DNA of 64,000 nucleotides from Pseudogracilibacillus sp037071985 (GTDB lineage: Bacteria; Bacillota; Bacilli; Bacillales; Amphibacillaceae), in assembly GCF_037071985.1 (NCBI RefSeq), contig NZ_JAXHDF010000010.1, forward strand, positions 114,391 through 178,390. The letters run 5' to 3'. Each line of letters starts with the position of its first letter. Positions within the stretch are counted from its first letter, which is position 1. The notes under the pieces are model-generated. The model was given only the letters and a program-made list of their open reading frames with translations. It was not told the origin of the DNA and searched no databases. Position numbers and translations under genes: made by a program. Of this stretch, positions 43,809-52,919 are shown one piece after another.

Positions 43809-45134
43809 TTATTGATTTTCCCAAAACTCTTTTGTTTGGACTTGTAATTGATCGATAAATTCATCTGCTGTTATATCACCAAATAGTAAACTATCATCTA
43901 AAGGTAGGAAAACCGTTTTCCACCACTCTGGATATTCTGCCTGTAATCTATCGTATTCAGCATGGTATGTAGATGCATTTACAATCATCTCTTTTAAATC
44001 AGTTAGTTTTTCTGGAGCATCAAGATCATTTCTTGTACTGATGTTACCTGTTTCAGTGACTATGCCTTCTTGATATTGCTTTTGCATTGCAAATGCTAGG
44101 AAATCCTGCACTGCATCTACATTAGACCCTTCTGGAGCTACCCATCCGATCAAATAGAGTTCAGCTTGATCACTATCAACCTCTGAACTTTCAATTTCAG
44201 GAAAAGGAAACGCACGGTAAATAAAATCATCAGAGCTATATTCAGATGTTTCACTTGAGATCCAGCTTCCATTTAATATCATTGCAGAATCACCTTTAGC
44301 CCAAGCAGTTTGTGCCGCTGGATACTGACTGCCTTCATAACCATCAGCAAAAAAATCATTATCAACTAACTCTTCAATCTTTTTAGCTGCCTCCAAATAC
44401 CCTGGTTCAGACCATGTCTCTCCTGTCTCATCTCCAGCTGCCTTTAGTAAAGATTCTGCACCCATGATTCGTTCAGTTAACCAATAATAATAATAGGCAT
44501 TATAAAAATCAATATTCCCATCTTGGGCAAGTGGCGCAATTCCTTTATCCTTTAATTTTTTACCTACTTCAATAAATTCATCCCAAGTTGAAGGAGCATC
44601 AATTCCATGTTCATTGAAGAGTGACTCATTATAATGGAAACCTGATGTGATTATTTCATAAGGAATAAAATAAGTATCTTCATCTTGCTGATAGAATGAT
44701 AAGGTATCATCAATAAATACGTCTTGAAAAGTTGCACCTTCATTCGGTATTTCCATTGTAAGTAAGTCATTTAATGGTTCTACCAACTCATTTTTAACTA
44801 ATGTCCCTACTACTTCAGCACCTGACTGGTCAGTTAAATCTGGTGCCCCATCTCCACCTAGGGAAGCATTTCTTACATCGGATAAAACTTGGCGGCCCAT
44901 CCACTGAACATCAATTGTTACGTCTGGATTTTCCTCTTCATAAGCATCTATTATTCCTTGGATTACTTCTTGTTGGGGTTCTCCAGTATTCCACATTGAC
45001 CAGTATTTAATTACTGTCTTACCAGAATCTCCTGAACTTCCTGAATCTGAACCAGTATTCTTACTACATGCTGTCGCAACAAATAAGATACTGATTAACA
45101 AGATTACACTAAAAAGTCCAACTTTTTTCCTCAT
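43809..45134 (-). CDS. Sugar-binding lipoprotein (GalNAc locus)
   Basis: This extracellular solute-binding protein of family 1 has the lipobox FVATAC, a Ser/Gly linker, then VIKYWSMWNTGEPQQEVIQG, GDGAPDLTDQSGAEVVGTLV and a late LIGWVAPEGSNVDAVQDFLAF. It is the first gene of the catabolic operon, behind a promoter whose -35 box lies inside the 18-bp operator. ATG 45134 follows GAGGTGGAACAT. The ligand is inferred to be GalNAc or a GalNAc-containing glycan released by the GH31 enzyme. Confidence 0.85.
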   Translation of the reverse strand: MRKKVGLFSVILLISILFVATACSKNTGSDSGSSGDSGKTVIKYWSMWNTGEPQQEVIQGIIDAYEEENPDVTIDVQWMGRQVLSDVRNASLGGDGAPDLTDQSGAEVVGTLVKNELVEPLNDLLTMEIPNEGATFQDVFIDDTLSFYQQDEDTYFIPYEIITSGFHYNESLFNEHGIDAPSTWDEFIEVGKKLKDKGIAPLAQDGNIDFYNAYYYYWLTERIMGAESLLKAAGDETGETWSEPGYLEAAKKIEELVDNDFFADGYEGSQYPAAQTAWAKGDSAMILNGSWISSETSEYSSDDFIYRAFPFPEIESSEVDSDQAELYLIGWVAPEGSNVDAVQDFLAFAMQKQYQEGIVTETGNISTRNDLDAPEKLTDLKEMIVNASTYHAEYDRLQAEYPEWWKTVFLPLDDSLLFGDITADEFIDQLQVQTKEFWENQ

Positions 45135-45196
45135 ATGTTCCACCTCTTTTTAAATTATTGTGTCTTATTATCTCTAACGAATTAAATTAACCCTCA

Positions 45197-45210
45197 TGAA
45201 AACGCATTCA
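45197..45210. promoter_or_regulatory. Candidate cre site (CcpA)
   Basis: TGAAAACGCATTCA matches the cre consensus TGWAANCGNTNWCA at 13 of 14 positions. It lies between the predicted transcription start and the binding-protein gene, where CcpA would block elongation. Confidence 0.5.
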
Positions 45211-45287
45211 AAATTACCGACCATACCTCTTGTAAACATTACTTTATTCTTCCCCCTTTTTTAAAACCGAATTTTCTAAAAATTTTC

Positions 45288-45328
45288 TATAAATAGATTA
45301 TACTCCAATAGGGTTGATGGGTCAACCC
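45288..45328 (-). promoter_or_regulatory. Promoter and operator of the GalNAc catabolic operon
   Basis: GGGTTGATGGGTCAACCC (45311-45328) is a palindrome with arms GGGTTGA/TCAACCC. On the minus strand its TTGACC serves as -35 box, followed after 17 bp by TATAAT. Repressor bound here would directly cover the polymerase site. Confidence 0.78.
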
Positions 45329-45493
45329 AATAAAGGTTCTTTTTAAAGTTTATTTTATATTTCACTTTTTATTACTTATAAAAACATTTAAATAAACCAG
45401 TAAATTAATTCATTAGAACTAGCTTCTTTCTAACTTTTCACCCTTAAAAAAGTGTTGAACAGCCTACAAGCATTTAATTTGATAAGGTCATAA

Positions 45494-45529
45494 AAGTCAT
45501 AACTTCTCAAATGAGAGAAGTTATGACTT
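45494..45529 (-). terminator. Hairpin terminator of the GH31 gene
   Basis: AAGTCATAACTTCTC and GAGAAGTTATGACTT form a perfect 15-bp stem with a 6-nt loop, 34 bp past the stop codon. The following T-run is short. Confidence 0.65.
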
Positions 45530-45562
45530 CAAGTTATAGTTGAGTTAATCTATTGCTTTAAC

Positions 45563-48500
45563 TTAATTCCACTGTTCAAGTATTACTTCTGATTCAGCTA
45601 GTAATGCTTCATATGCATGTTTAGATATATGGCCATTTTCATACCGTTTCTCTAATAACTCTTTAAATTTCTCCATATGGTGTACAACCTTATCGGCTTG
45701 TCCTTTTTCTTCACTTTTAATTGCTGAATCTAATTGAGCAATTAAAGAGCGAGCAACACCTTGGTTTTTAAATTCTCCAGCTTCTTCAAATTCCTCGACA
45801 ATTGTTTTAATTTTTTCAATAGATACTTTAACTTCTACTTTTTCTAATCCCTCAATTGCCTTCAGCAATTCAGCTAATGCTGAGTCCACTTGTTCTTGTC
45901 TGGCATCTTGATCATTAGCAACAGCTTTTGCTATATCTAACTTTTCCATTAGTTTTTCTACGCTTTCTTCAGTATATTCTTCTAGATTTATTTGCTCTGC
46001 ATCGACTATTGCCGCTTTTAATGCAGCTTTATCAACTTCTTCCATCTCCTGAACATATGCAGTGAATTCAATTTCTGCTACCGATAACATTTTCGGATGT
46101 CCTACATGTGATTCTTCAAATACAATATGAATTTGGCTAAACTTAGTACCTTTAGGGATCTCCTCTAGCCCTTCCGTCTCAAAAACTACTGATTTAGCAT
46201 CAGGTTTTATCTCTTTCATCCCTAAATCATATTCATTATTTTCTTCATCAATTGCCGTGGCGCTAAGTTTTTTTATTTTTCCATTCTGACCGGTTGGCCG
46301 ATTATAAACTTCGAACATTTTTAATTCTTCTGGATGATTAAATGTAAACTGGACATTTAAAGGTAATGATACTCCTTCTACATCTTCACCAGGCACAGTG
46401 GTCCAGATAAGCTCTGCCAACGTGTTTAGATTACCATCAATTAATTTTTCAAAAGCATCTTTTCCACCTTGCATCTTTTCATCGTCACCTGTGATGGTTA
46501 TATCCTCATTCGTCAGAATCTTTTCTGCTCTTGGTTCTTCCGGAATTTCTGGTTCTTGATTAGGAGCCAATATCTTACCAATCTCTTCTTTTGTTTCAAA
46601 TGAAGTATTAAGTAACATGGACCTTGAGATAGACAAACCAAACTCTGTATCTTCTCTTGCCTCCAATGTAATAGTAGCTAATACTTCTGTACCTTCAAGC
46701 GTCTTCTGGGTTCCTTTATTAGAGAACGCTGCCATGATTCTTTGACCATTTCTTGTAGAATAATCGAGCATATGCCCACTTGTTTCAGTTGTACTGATTT
46801 TTATTAATCTGTATTTATTTGTATCAGCTAGTAACTCTAGACTAAATGCATTAATGTCCTGCATTCCATTCCCTATAAGATCTACAGTAAACTCTTCTCC
46901 TTTAGTTAATTGTTCTTTACTAGGTCTAATATCTATCGAACCTTTAATCGTTTTACCTGTTTCTTTAAGCGGTTCTTCTCCTAGATGACTAGCCACATAC
47001 ATAAGATCATAGGCATCAATTACACCATTATAATTAATATCTGCTCTCTTCACTTGATTCCAAGCAGTATCCGTTTCATCAACGCCCATATAACTTGCGA
47101 AGAAGTTCAAATCATCTTCTCCTATTTTTCCGTCAACACCATCTGAAATGTTCTTTCCGACAACCCAACCTTCAGTCTTGTCCTTTTTATAAGGTCTAAA
47201 TTCCCCTGCTGAACCAAATCCTCCAACACCATCTGTAATCGTTATTTTAATATATCTTGCATATACATCTTCATTAAAATTAATCGTTTTTATCTCATCG
47301 TTCCGATCAAATTTACCATCTTTAACAATACTTTTATATGTTTTACCATCTAGACTAACATCTAAATTATATTTTAATATTGTTCCATTTCCGGCACCGC
47401 TTCTTGGTACATATTCAAATTTATCAAGATCATAAGCCAATTTCATATCAATCTCAAAAGTATGAGGTGGAACATTCCCATTATTCCAGTTTGTATGCCA
47501 CATTGTACTTTCTTTTCCGTCAATTGCTTTATCAGGTTCTTCTCCTGACTGATGACTACTTGCAGTAGCAGTCATGTTCTTCGGTACATTCCTAAAACGG
47601 TCGAGATCTGTTTTCACTTTTACTTCTTCACTCCAATTAGAAGCACCTTTCGTATTAACAGCTCTGACCTGATACGTATATTCTGTGTCACTTTTTAGAT
47701 CAGTATGGACAAAGAAAGGTTCCTCTTTGTCTTTTGTTTCTACAAAAATATTACGATGAATAACTCCATCGATCATTATGTCATATTGAACATTATCACT
47801 TTCAACCTTGTCCCAAATCAGCTTAATTTCATTGTCTTTAATTGCTTCTTCATCAGCTCGAAGGTTTTTAGGAACTTCAGGCACTTCTTCGTCAACTACT
47901 TCTTCGTCAGAGGCATTACTAAAGCCTTCGACGGTTAAAGTAACTTTATTAGCCGTAATATCTGCTTTTTCAACCTTTACATACAGCTTAGGGGTCGTAA
48001 TTATTTCAGTCTTTTCAAATTCAGAACCTTCTGTAGCATATTTGTTTAAGTCTGGTTTCTCATCATAGAAGTAAACGTTGTCTGATTTCTCATATTCTTC
48101 TATGGATTTAGCCTCTGTTAGCTCTATTTTTTTTGTGCCCACATTGACAATTAAGGCTTCGGGTTCTTGATTTGTGTTTACGATAAATTCTGTCCCTCTG
48201 TCCTTCACCATCCCGTTATAACCATTTCCCTTTGTTTCATGAACAGTTATGACAGCTATATCATTCTCCACTTCGGAAGTGATTTTTGTTCTCATATTTT
48301 TTCCATTTTTATATTCGATTGTTTCCCCGTCATCTTCATACATTGTGAATTCGGATTTACCTAATGGATAGACATCAAAAATTCTATTTTCGCTGCCATC
48401 TAATTCTAAAATTGAATTATTTTCCGGTGCCATCGGAATAATTGCACCTGCTTTTACAAATACGGGTGTTTTCCACAATGGAGCTTTGAAATTATTTATT

Positions 48501-50377
48501 ACTGATCCACCTTTATATTGTTCGCCTGTAAAATAATCGATCCAAATTTGGTTTTCATCCGGCAGATAGATTCCATTTCTTACACCAGCATCATGGTCAC
48601 TCCCCTTATAAACTGGTGCGATGAGAAGATTTGGCCCCCACATAAACTGATATTGAGTTTCAGTTCCGTATGTATACGGATCCTCAGGATATTCAAGCAT
48701 CATTCCTCTAACCATTGGCATCGATGTTGATGTTGATTCTTCAGCGATTGTATAGTTATACGGCATCATTTCCGCTTTTAATTTTAAATACATTCTATTA
48801 ATTGATGCATATGGTTCACCGTAATTCCATGGATTTTTTTCATTTGCTTTTCCAGCCCAGCCACTCATATCCATTTGAATAGGGGTAAAAGCCTTCCATT
48901 GAAAATCCCTTGTTTGAATGACGTTGTTTCCGCCAAAAATTCCATCCATGTCTGAACCTATATTCGGATTTCCTGATAATCCAGCTCCGATATAGGTTGG
49001 AATATGCATTCTAATATACTCCCAGTTTCCACCATATTGATCACCAGACCATAAGGTGGAATATCGTTGTGTCCCCGCCCAACCATTTACAGTCACAACA
49101 AACGGACGAGCGCCTCCAGAATTTTCAACTTTTTCAATTCCTTCTGCTGCCAGACGGGTCGCATTCAATGCCATTGAATAGCCATTCCCAACCCAAGCGA
49201 CATCTGTTTTAATTGCTCTGATTCCAGCTTTTACTTCACCATCAAGATCTCTACGTTTAGGATCATCTTCAGGTAAATTAGGATCTGGATGAAGATTACT
49301 CTCAGTCCATAAACCTGTTACCACATTTTCTTCTTTGGCAGCGTTTACAAAATTCTCTAAGTTATCTAAACCACTATAGCCACAACTATACCCGTCGTTT
49401 GGCAAAAACCAACCCAAAGGCATGTCATTGTTTCCATGTTCTTTTACATATTTATATGCATCTTCCATGAAATTTCTTTCTTCCTTATGCCCGTTATGCA
49501 CTCCGTTAAAGCAATCAAGATGTCCTAGGTAGAAAGCGTATTCTGGCATCAAAGCTGCTTTTCCTGTTAGCTCAGTATATTCGTCGATTATTTCTGGAAT
49601 AGACTCATCAACAAAATAGTACGCATCAAATCTATTTTCATTATGTCCAAATGTTGCTGTTTTTGAGAAATCATACATTCCAGGTTTGAAGGTGTTACGC
49701 ATTACACCATAACCCTCTGTACTTAAATAGAATGGAACAGGACTTGAAGCAGCTCCTGCATCCCAACCTCCTCCAACTTTAATGTTAATCGATTGATTTT
49801 TGTGTGAATAATATCCATTTTGTTGTCCGCCGCCATAAAAATATTCATTTTCCTTGGTTGTTAGTGTTTGAATCGCATTATTATTTTGAATCTTTAATGG
49901 CTCTGCTTCTTCCCAAATAACCTTTGAGGTCTTCTTATTATACAGACTCATTTTAGATGTTTTTTTATCAATTCTTAATTCAATCGTATTTGTAGAAATC
50001 TTGTATACATCTGCATCACTATCCTCGACCTTAACATCTATTTTTCCATAACTATCTTTATACTCATTTTCATCCTTATCAACGATTGTAGTAACATGAT
50101 CCTTATTGTTTGGAGTCGGATATTCTGGAAACTTACCTGTTGGATCTAAATGGAAGCGAAAAAGATTATCTTTTAAGAAACTAATTTTGATTCCTTCTCC
50201 CGAAGACAATTCAATAAAGACATCGCTACCATCTTGGTTAATACTATTTATCGTACCGATTGCTCCCTCATTATTATTCTCTGCTGAACCAACCATGGAT
50301 GAAGGTACAAGCACTAATAGTATACATACTACAAAAAAAAGACCTGCTAGTTGTTTAAGCATATTTTTATTCTGCAT
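45563..50377 (-). CDS. Secreted multidomain GH31 glycosidase, probable alpha-N-acetylgalactosaminidase
   Basis: This 1604-residue exoenzyme has a signal peptide (residues 1-32). A GH31 core spans about 40-720: AIKTDVAWVG holds nucleophile Asp near 392, TLWSGDQYGGNW holds acid/base Asp near 446, and the IGSDMDGIFGG block follows. Next come a fibronectin III domain (about 835-925) and an F5/8-type carbohydrate-binding domain (930-1065). A dockerin-like calcium pair follows (DGVDGKIGEDDLNFF and ADINYNGVIDAYDLM, 1078-1135), then a cohesin-like domain (1145-1275), a second discoidin-like domain (1285-1445) and a FIVAR-like helical domain (1450-1515). There is no LPxTG anchor. The architecture recalls the GH31 alpha-N-acetylgalactosaminidases of gut Firmicutes, and the GalNAc genes downstream support that. 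ATG 50377 follows GGAGGTTGAAA. Confidence 0.78.
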   Translation of the reverse strand: MQNKNMLKQLAGLFFVVCILLVLVPSSMVGSAENNNEGAIGTINSINQDGSDVFIELSSGEGIKISFLKDNLFRFHLDPTGKFPEYPTPNNKDHVTTIVDKDENEYKDSYGKIDVKVEDSDADVYKISTNTIELRIDKKTSKMSLYNKKTSKVIWEEAEPLKIQNNNAIQTLTTKENEYFYGGGQQNGYYSHKNQSINIKVGGGWDAGAASSPVPFYLSTEGYGVMRNTFKPGMYDFSKTATFGHNENRFDAYYFVDESIPEIIDEYTELTGKAALMPEYAFYLGHLDCFNGVHNGHKEERNFMEDAYKYVKEHGNNDMPLGWFLPNDGYSCGYSGLDNLENFVNAAKEENVVTGLWTESNLHPDPNLPEDDPKRRDLDGEVKAGIRAIKTDVAWVGNGYSMALNATRLAAEGIEKVENSGGARPFVVTVNGWAGTQRYSTLWSGDQYGGNWEYIRMHIPTYIGAGLSGNPNIGSDMDGIFGGNNVIQTRDFQWKAFTPIQMDMSGWAGKANEKNPWNYGEPYASINRMYLKLKAEMMPYNYTIAEESTSTSMPMVRGMMLEYPEDPYTYGTETQYQFMWGPNLLIAPVYKGSDHDAGVRNGIYLPDENQIWIDYFTGEQYKGGSVINNFKAPLWKTPVFVKAGAIIPMAPENNSILELDGSENRIFDVYPLGKSEFTMYEDDGETIEYKNGKNMRTKITSEVENDIAVITVHETKGNGYNGMVKDRGTEFIVNTNQEPEALIVNVGTKKIELTEAKSIEEYEKSDNVYFYDEKPDLNKYATEGSEFEKTEIITTPKLYVKVEKADITANKVTLTVEGFSNASDEEVVDEEVPEVPKNLRADEEAIKDNEIKLIWDKVESDNVQYDIMIDGVIHRNIFVETKDKEEPFFVHTDLKSDTEYTYQVRAVNTKGASNWSEEVKVKTDLDRFRNVPKNMTATASSHQSGEEPDKAIDGKESTMWHTNWNNGNVPPHTFEIDMKLAYDLDKFEYVPRSGAGNGTILKYNLDVSLDGKTYKSIVKDGKFDRNDEIKTINFNEDVYARYIKITITDGVGGFGSAGEFRPYKKDKTEGWVVGKNISDGVDGKIGEDDLNFFASYMGVDETDTAWNQVKRADINYNGVIDAYDLMYVASHLGEEPLKETGKTIKGSIDIRPSKEQLTKGEEFTVDLIGNGMQDINAFSLELLADTNKYRLIKISTTETSGHMLDYSTRNGQRIMAAFSNKGTQKTLEGTEVLATITLEAREDTEFGLSISRSMLLNTSFETKEEIGKILAPNQEPEIPEEPRAEKILTNEDITITGDDEKMQGGKDAFEKLIDGNLNTLAELIWTTVPGEDVEGVSLPLNVQFTFNHPEELKMFEVYNRPTGQNGKIKKLSATAIDEENNEYDLGMKEIKPDAKSVVFETEGLEEIPKGTKFSQIHIVFEESHVGHPKMLSVAEIEFTAYVQEMEEVDKAALKAAIVDAEQINLEEYTEESVEKLMEKLDIAKAVANDQDARQEQVDSALAELLKAIEGLEKVEVKVSIEKIKTIVEEFEEAGEFKNQGVARSLIAQLDSAIKSEEKGQADKVVHHMEKFKELLEKRYENGHISKHAYEALLAESEVILEQWN

Positions 50378-50717
50378 TTTCAACCTCCAAAGTCATTTTA
50401 TTTAACACGTTTTTTCATGAAAATAAAGAGTTATATAACAATTAATTCTTTGTTCTAGTCTATAAATTATGTTGGTAAAAATATTGAGTTTAAGGCGACT
50501 CACAATTTATAATATCTTTTTTTTAGATTAAGAAACCTCCTATCATTTCAAAGTTTAACTATTAATTTATTTCAACAAATTAATAAATCATTTATCCACC
50601 TCCTTTATATATGAAACAAGAATATCAATTTTAAATAGCAAGACGAATCACCTATTCTGTGAAATAAATCCATTATTATTAAGTCACAATAGATAATATT
50701 CCGAATATTTAAAAATG
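50378..50717. other. Long untranslated leader of the GH31 gene
   Basis: About 340 nt between the predicted transcription start and the ATG. There is no gene and I recognise no riboswitch; the sequence is AT-rich. Confidence 0.45.
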
Positions 50718-50758
50718 ATTATAAGCAATATACCATACTCGGGTTGATGGGTCAACCC
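50718..50758 (-). promoter_or_regulatory. Promoter and operator of the GH31 gene
   Basis: The same 18-bp palindrome GGGTTGATGGGTCAACCC (50741-50758) again supplies TTGACC as -35. A TATATT -10 box follows 17 bp later on the minus strand. Confidence 0.78.
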
Positions 50759-50883
50759 ATTGTAAGGTTTTCAGTATAATTATTAACAACTTGAATTAAT
50801 AATACGTCCCCACCTGAATATATTAATCAAATAATAGAATCAAGGGCAAAATATCCCTAAAAAACTCACCTTAGAGATTCGCC

Positions 50884-51642
50884 TCAATTTTCCGACTCCC
50901 CTCTATCATATTGGGCATACAATAAATCTAAAGGATGATTAGAGCGATTACTTTGATACATTTTTTCCCATAACTGCAAATTATCCTCTTGTAATAAAAG
51001 TAGCTCACTCATTACAGAACAAACATCATATTCAACCGCTAGCTGCTTCTTCTGATGCATCATAATCTCTGTTGGATGCCTGGAAACCCACCTCGAAGGA
51101 AGCCGCTTCTTCATTAATTTTGTAAACATTAACTCTGCATAAATCCAAGGAGATCGTGTAATGCCTTTTTTCACCGAATTCGGTGTAGTGATGAACATAA
51201 AACATTCCGCTCGATCTATCACTTTTCCAAGTGCCATCGCCATCAACATATACACATGGCTAACTTGATAATCCCGTCTACGATAATCGGGTTTCACCCA
51301 ATCTGTACCATATCGTGCATGGATCTTCTCTACTAAAGAATCAGCACTACGCCAAACTGCCGAATCAATAAAAACGGATAATTGATATTTTTCCTGTAAA
51401 TAACCGGCAAATGCCACAACTTGCTCTGCATCTTCATGAGAATGAGAAATAAAGACATCGTACGCTGATACTGGAAACCAATCTCGTTCAAGCGCATCAC
51501 CGACCAACGCACCTGTTTCAGGATTGATATAATTATCCAAGCACTGCCATATAGATTGATTCTGTAGAGCGATAATTTCTTCACCCGAATGATGATAATG
51601 AGAAAAACAATCTGTCAACACAACTTTAAAGCCTTTGTACAC
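50884..51642 (-). CDS. thsB: TIR-domain protein, ThsB-like signal synthase of a type II Thoeris system
   Basis: This 252-residue cytoplasmic protein has a TIR domain at about residues 60-175. The motifs are YDVFISHSHEDAEQV (strand A/box 1), LSVFIDSAVW and SADSLVEKI. The region DYQVSHVYMLMAMALGKVIDRAECFMFITTPNS matches the TIR proteins of Bacillus Thoeris systems. RSPWIYAEL carries Glu170 in the position of the NADase glutamate. About 60 residues precede the TIR fold and about 75 follow. GTG 51642 is preceded by AAGGAGG at 9 nt; the 12-codon upstream extension has no site. On phage sensing, ThsB enzymes turn NAD into a nucleotide signal. It lies downstream of the macro-type effector gene with a terminator between them. 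Confidence 0.82.
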   Translation of the reverse strand: MYKGFKVVLTDCFSHYHHSGEEIIALQNQSIWQCLDNYINPETGALVGDALERDWFPVSAYDVFISHSHEDAEQVVAFAGYLQEKYQLSVFIDSAVWRSADSLVEKIHARYGTDWVKPDYRRRDYQVSHVYMLMAMALGKVIDRAECFMFITTPNSVKKGITRSPWIYAELMFTKLMKKRLPSRWVSRHPTEIMMHQKKQLAVEYDVCSVMSELLLLQEDNLQLWEKMYQSNRSNHPLDLLYAQYDRGESEN

Positions 51643-51783
51643 TCCTGTCTCCCTCCTTATAAGCGTGTAAAAAATCATTTATTAATTTGTCTCGTTCGAA
51701 ACCTCTGAGTAACAATGCATAATCGTCTGTTCAATACCCTTCTAGCAATATCAGAAAAAAGGTGATAAATTTTCCCATTGGAC

Positions 51784-51815
51784 AAAACCCAAATAATATC
51801 AGTTATTTGGGTTTT
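51784..51815. terminator. Terminator between the two Thoeris genes
   Basis: AAAACCCAAATAA and TTATTTGGGTTTT form a 13-bp stem with a 6-nt loop and T-runs on both strands. It would end or attenuate the effector transcript before the TIR gene. Confidence 0.75.
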
Positions 51816-51910
51816 CTAGGCACGTCAGTTGTATGGTCAGACATGTCGGCTGGGCTGAAGATTCATAAAAAACACATTATAATATTTCGATTAATTTCTC
51901 TATGAGAATC

Positions 51911-52768
51911 CTATTTTTCAAGCGCCTTCAATCGATGAAAATTTATCTCCTTCCGTTTTTCTTCATGGACAACAATTTTTACTTTTGCAGGTGTTTTATA
52001 ATGTACTTTACTCATTTCAAACGTCCAAATAATAATTTCTAATAGTTCCTGATGTGTCGCAGTAAAATTTTTATATCGAGTAATCCCTGTTCCAAACAAC
52101 GGCACAACTATAGTTTGCCCTTCACGGTACCGCTCAACCTCCTCCCAAAACGCAAGCATAGATTGAACATATTCCGCTAAATATAATTCCGCTTCGTTCC
52201 TATCATTCACCTTTGAAAAAGCGAAAAGCAAAAAATCATCATCCTTAAATACTGTGCCTAATTTATAACGAACACATTTCCCTCCACTCTCACGCAAAAC
52301 AAGAGAATCTAAAATTTTTTCATTTAACCCGCGATCTTTCTCCATTCGCTCATCTAAATTTCTACGAAACTCAGAATTCGCGTATCTTCTCAAAAGATAC
52401 TCTCCATGCAATGAATGGCTCGAAACAATTTTTCCATCTACGACTGTATCAAAAAATTCATTAAATGGAATCACCTTAAAATCATTGATCTTCTGCTTAA
52501 ATATATCTCCGAATTCAACTTTTACCACCGAATGATTAATTATTAATTTGACAGATTGAATTCTCGCTTTATATATAAGAAAGAATACGATCATGAGCAT
52601 CGAAATGATGAGAAGCACTATAAACACAACAATTTTATAACGTTGTACAAATTGGACTTCTTCCATAAATGTGACTGCAATTGACGACAGGGAAAATAAA
52701 CATCCAGGTAATAGGAACGCTTCTTTCCAGAAATATTTACAACTAACCAATTCCCTTACCTTTTTCAT
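51911..52768 (-). CDS. thsA: Two-TM macro-type effector, ThsA-like (DUF6430)
   Basis: This 285-residue protein has two N-terminal membrane helices (about residues 15-36 and 45-67). A cytoplasmic macro-like domain follows: VKVEFGDIFKQ near 82, VIPFNEFFDTVVDGKIVSSHSLHGEYL, YKLGTVF, FLLFAFSKVNDRNEAEL and VVPLFGTGITRYKNFTATHQELLEIIIWTF. The glycine loop PLFGTGITR fits a nucleotide-diphosphoribose pocket. In type II Thoeris such proteins are activated by the TIR-made signal and damage the membrane. ATG 52768 follows GGGGAGAGGTGGTA; the frame extends 12 codons further without a site. Family by motif and partner; mechanism by analogy. Confidence 0.8.
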   Translation of the reverse strand: MKKVRELVSCKYFWKEAFLLPGCLFSLSSIAVTFMEEVQFVQRYKIVVFIVLLIISMLMIVFFLIYKARIQSVKLIINHSVVKVEFGDIFKQKINDFKVIPFNEFFDTVVDGKIVSSHSLHGEYLLRRYANSEFRRNLDERMEKDRGLNEKILDSLVLRESGGKCVRYKLGTVFKDDDFLLFAFSKVNDRNEAELYLAEYVQSMLAFWEEVERYREGQTIVVPLFGTGITRYKNFTATHQELLEIIIWTFEMSKVHYKTPAKVKIVVHEEKRKEINFHRLKALEK

Positions 52769-52919
52769 TACCACCTCTCCCCTTCTCTTTCTAAAGTGAA
52801 ACATTGATCCAAAAGATCAACTCAAATAATAAAATATTTTTTTAAAATTTATTTCGACCAAAAGATTTATTTCTCTTATGTTTATTCCTCCTTAATAGAG
52901 TAAAAGGAGGAGATTTAAA

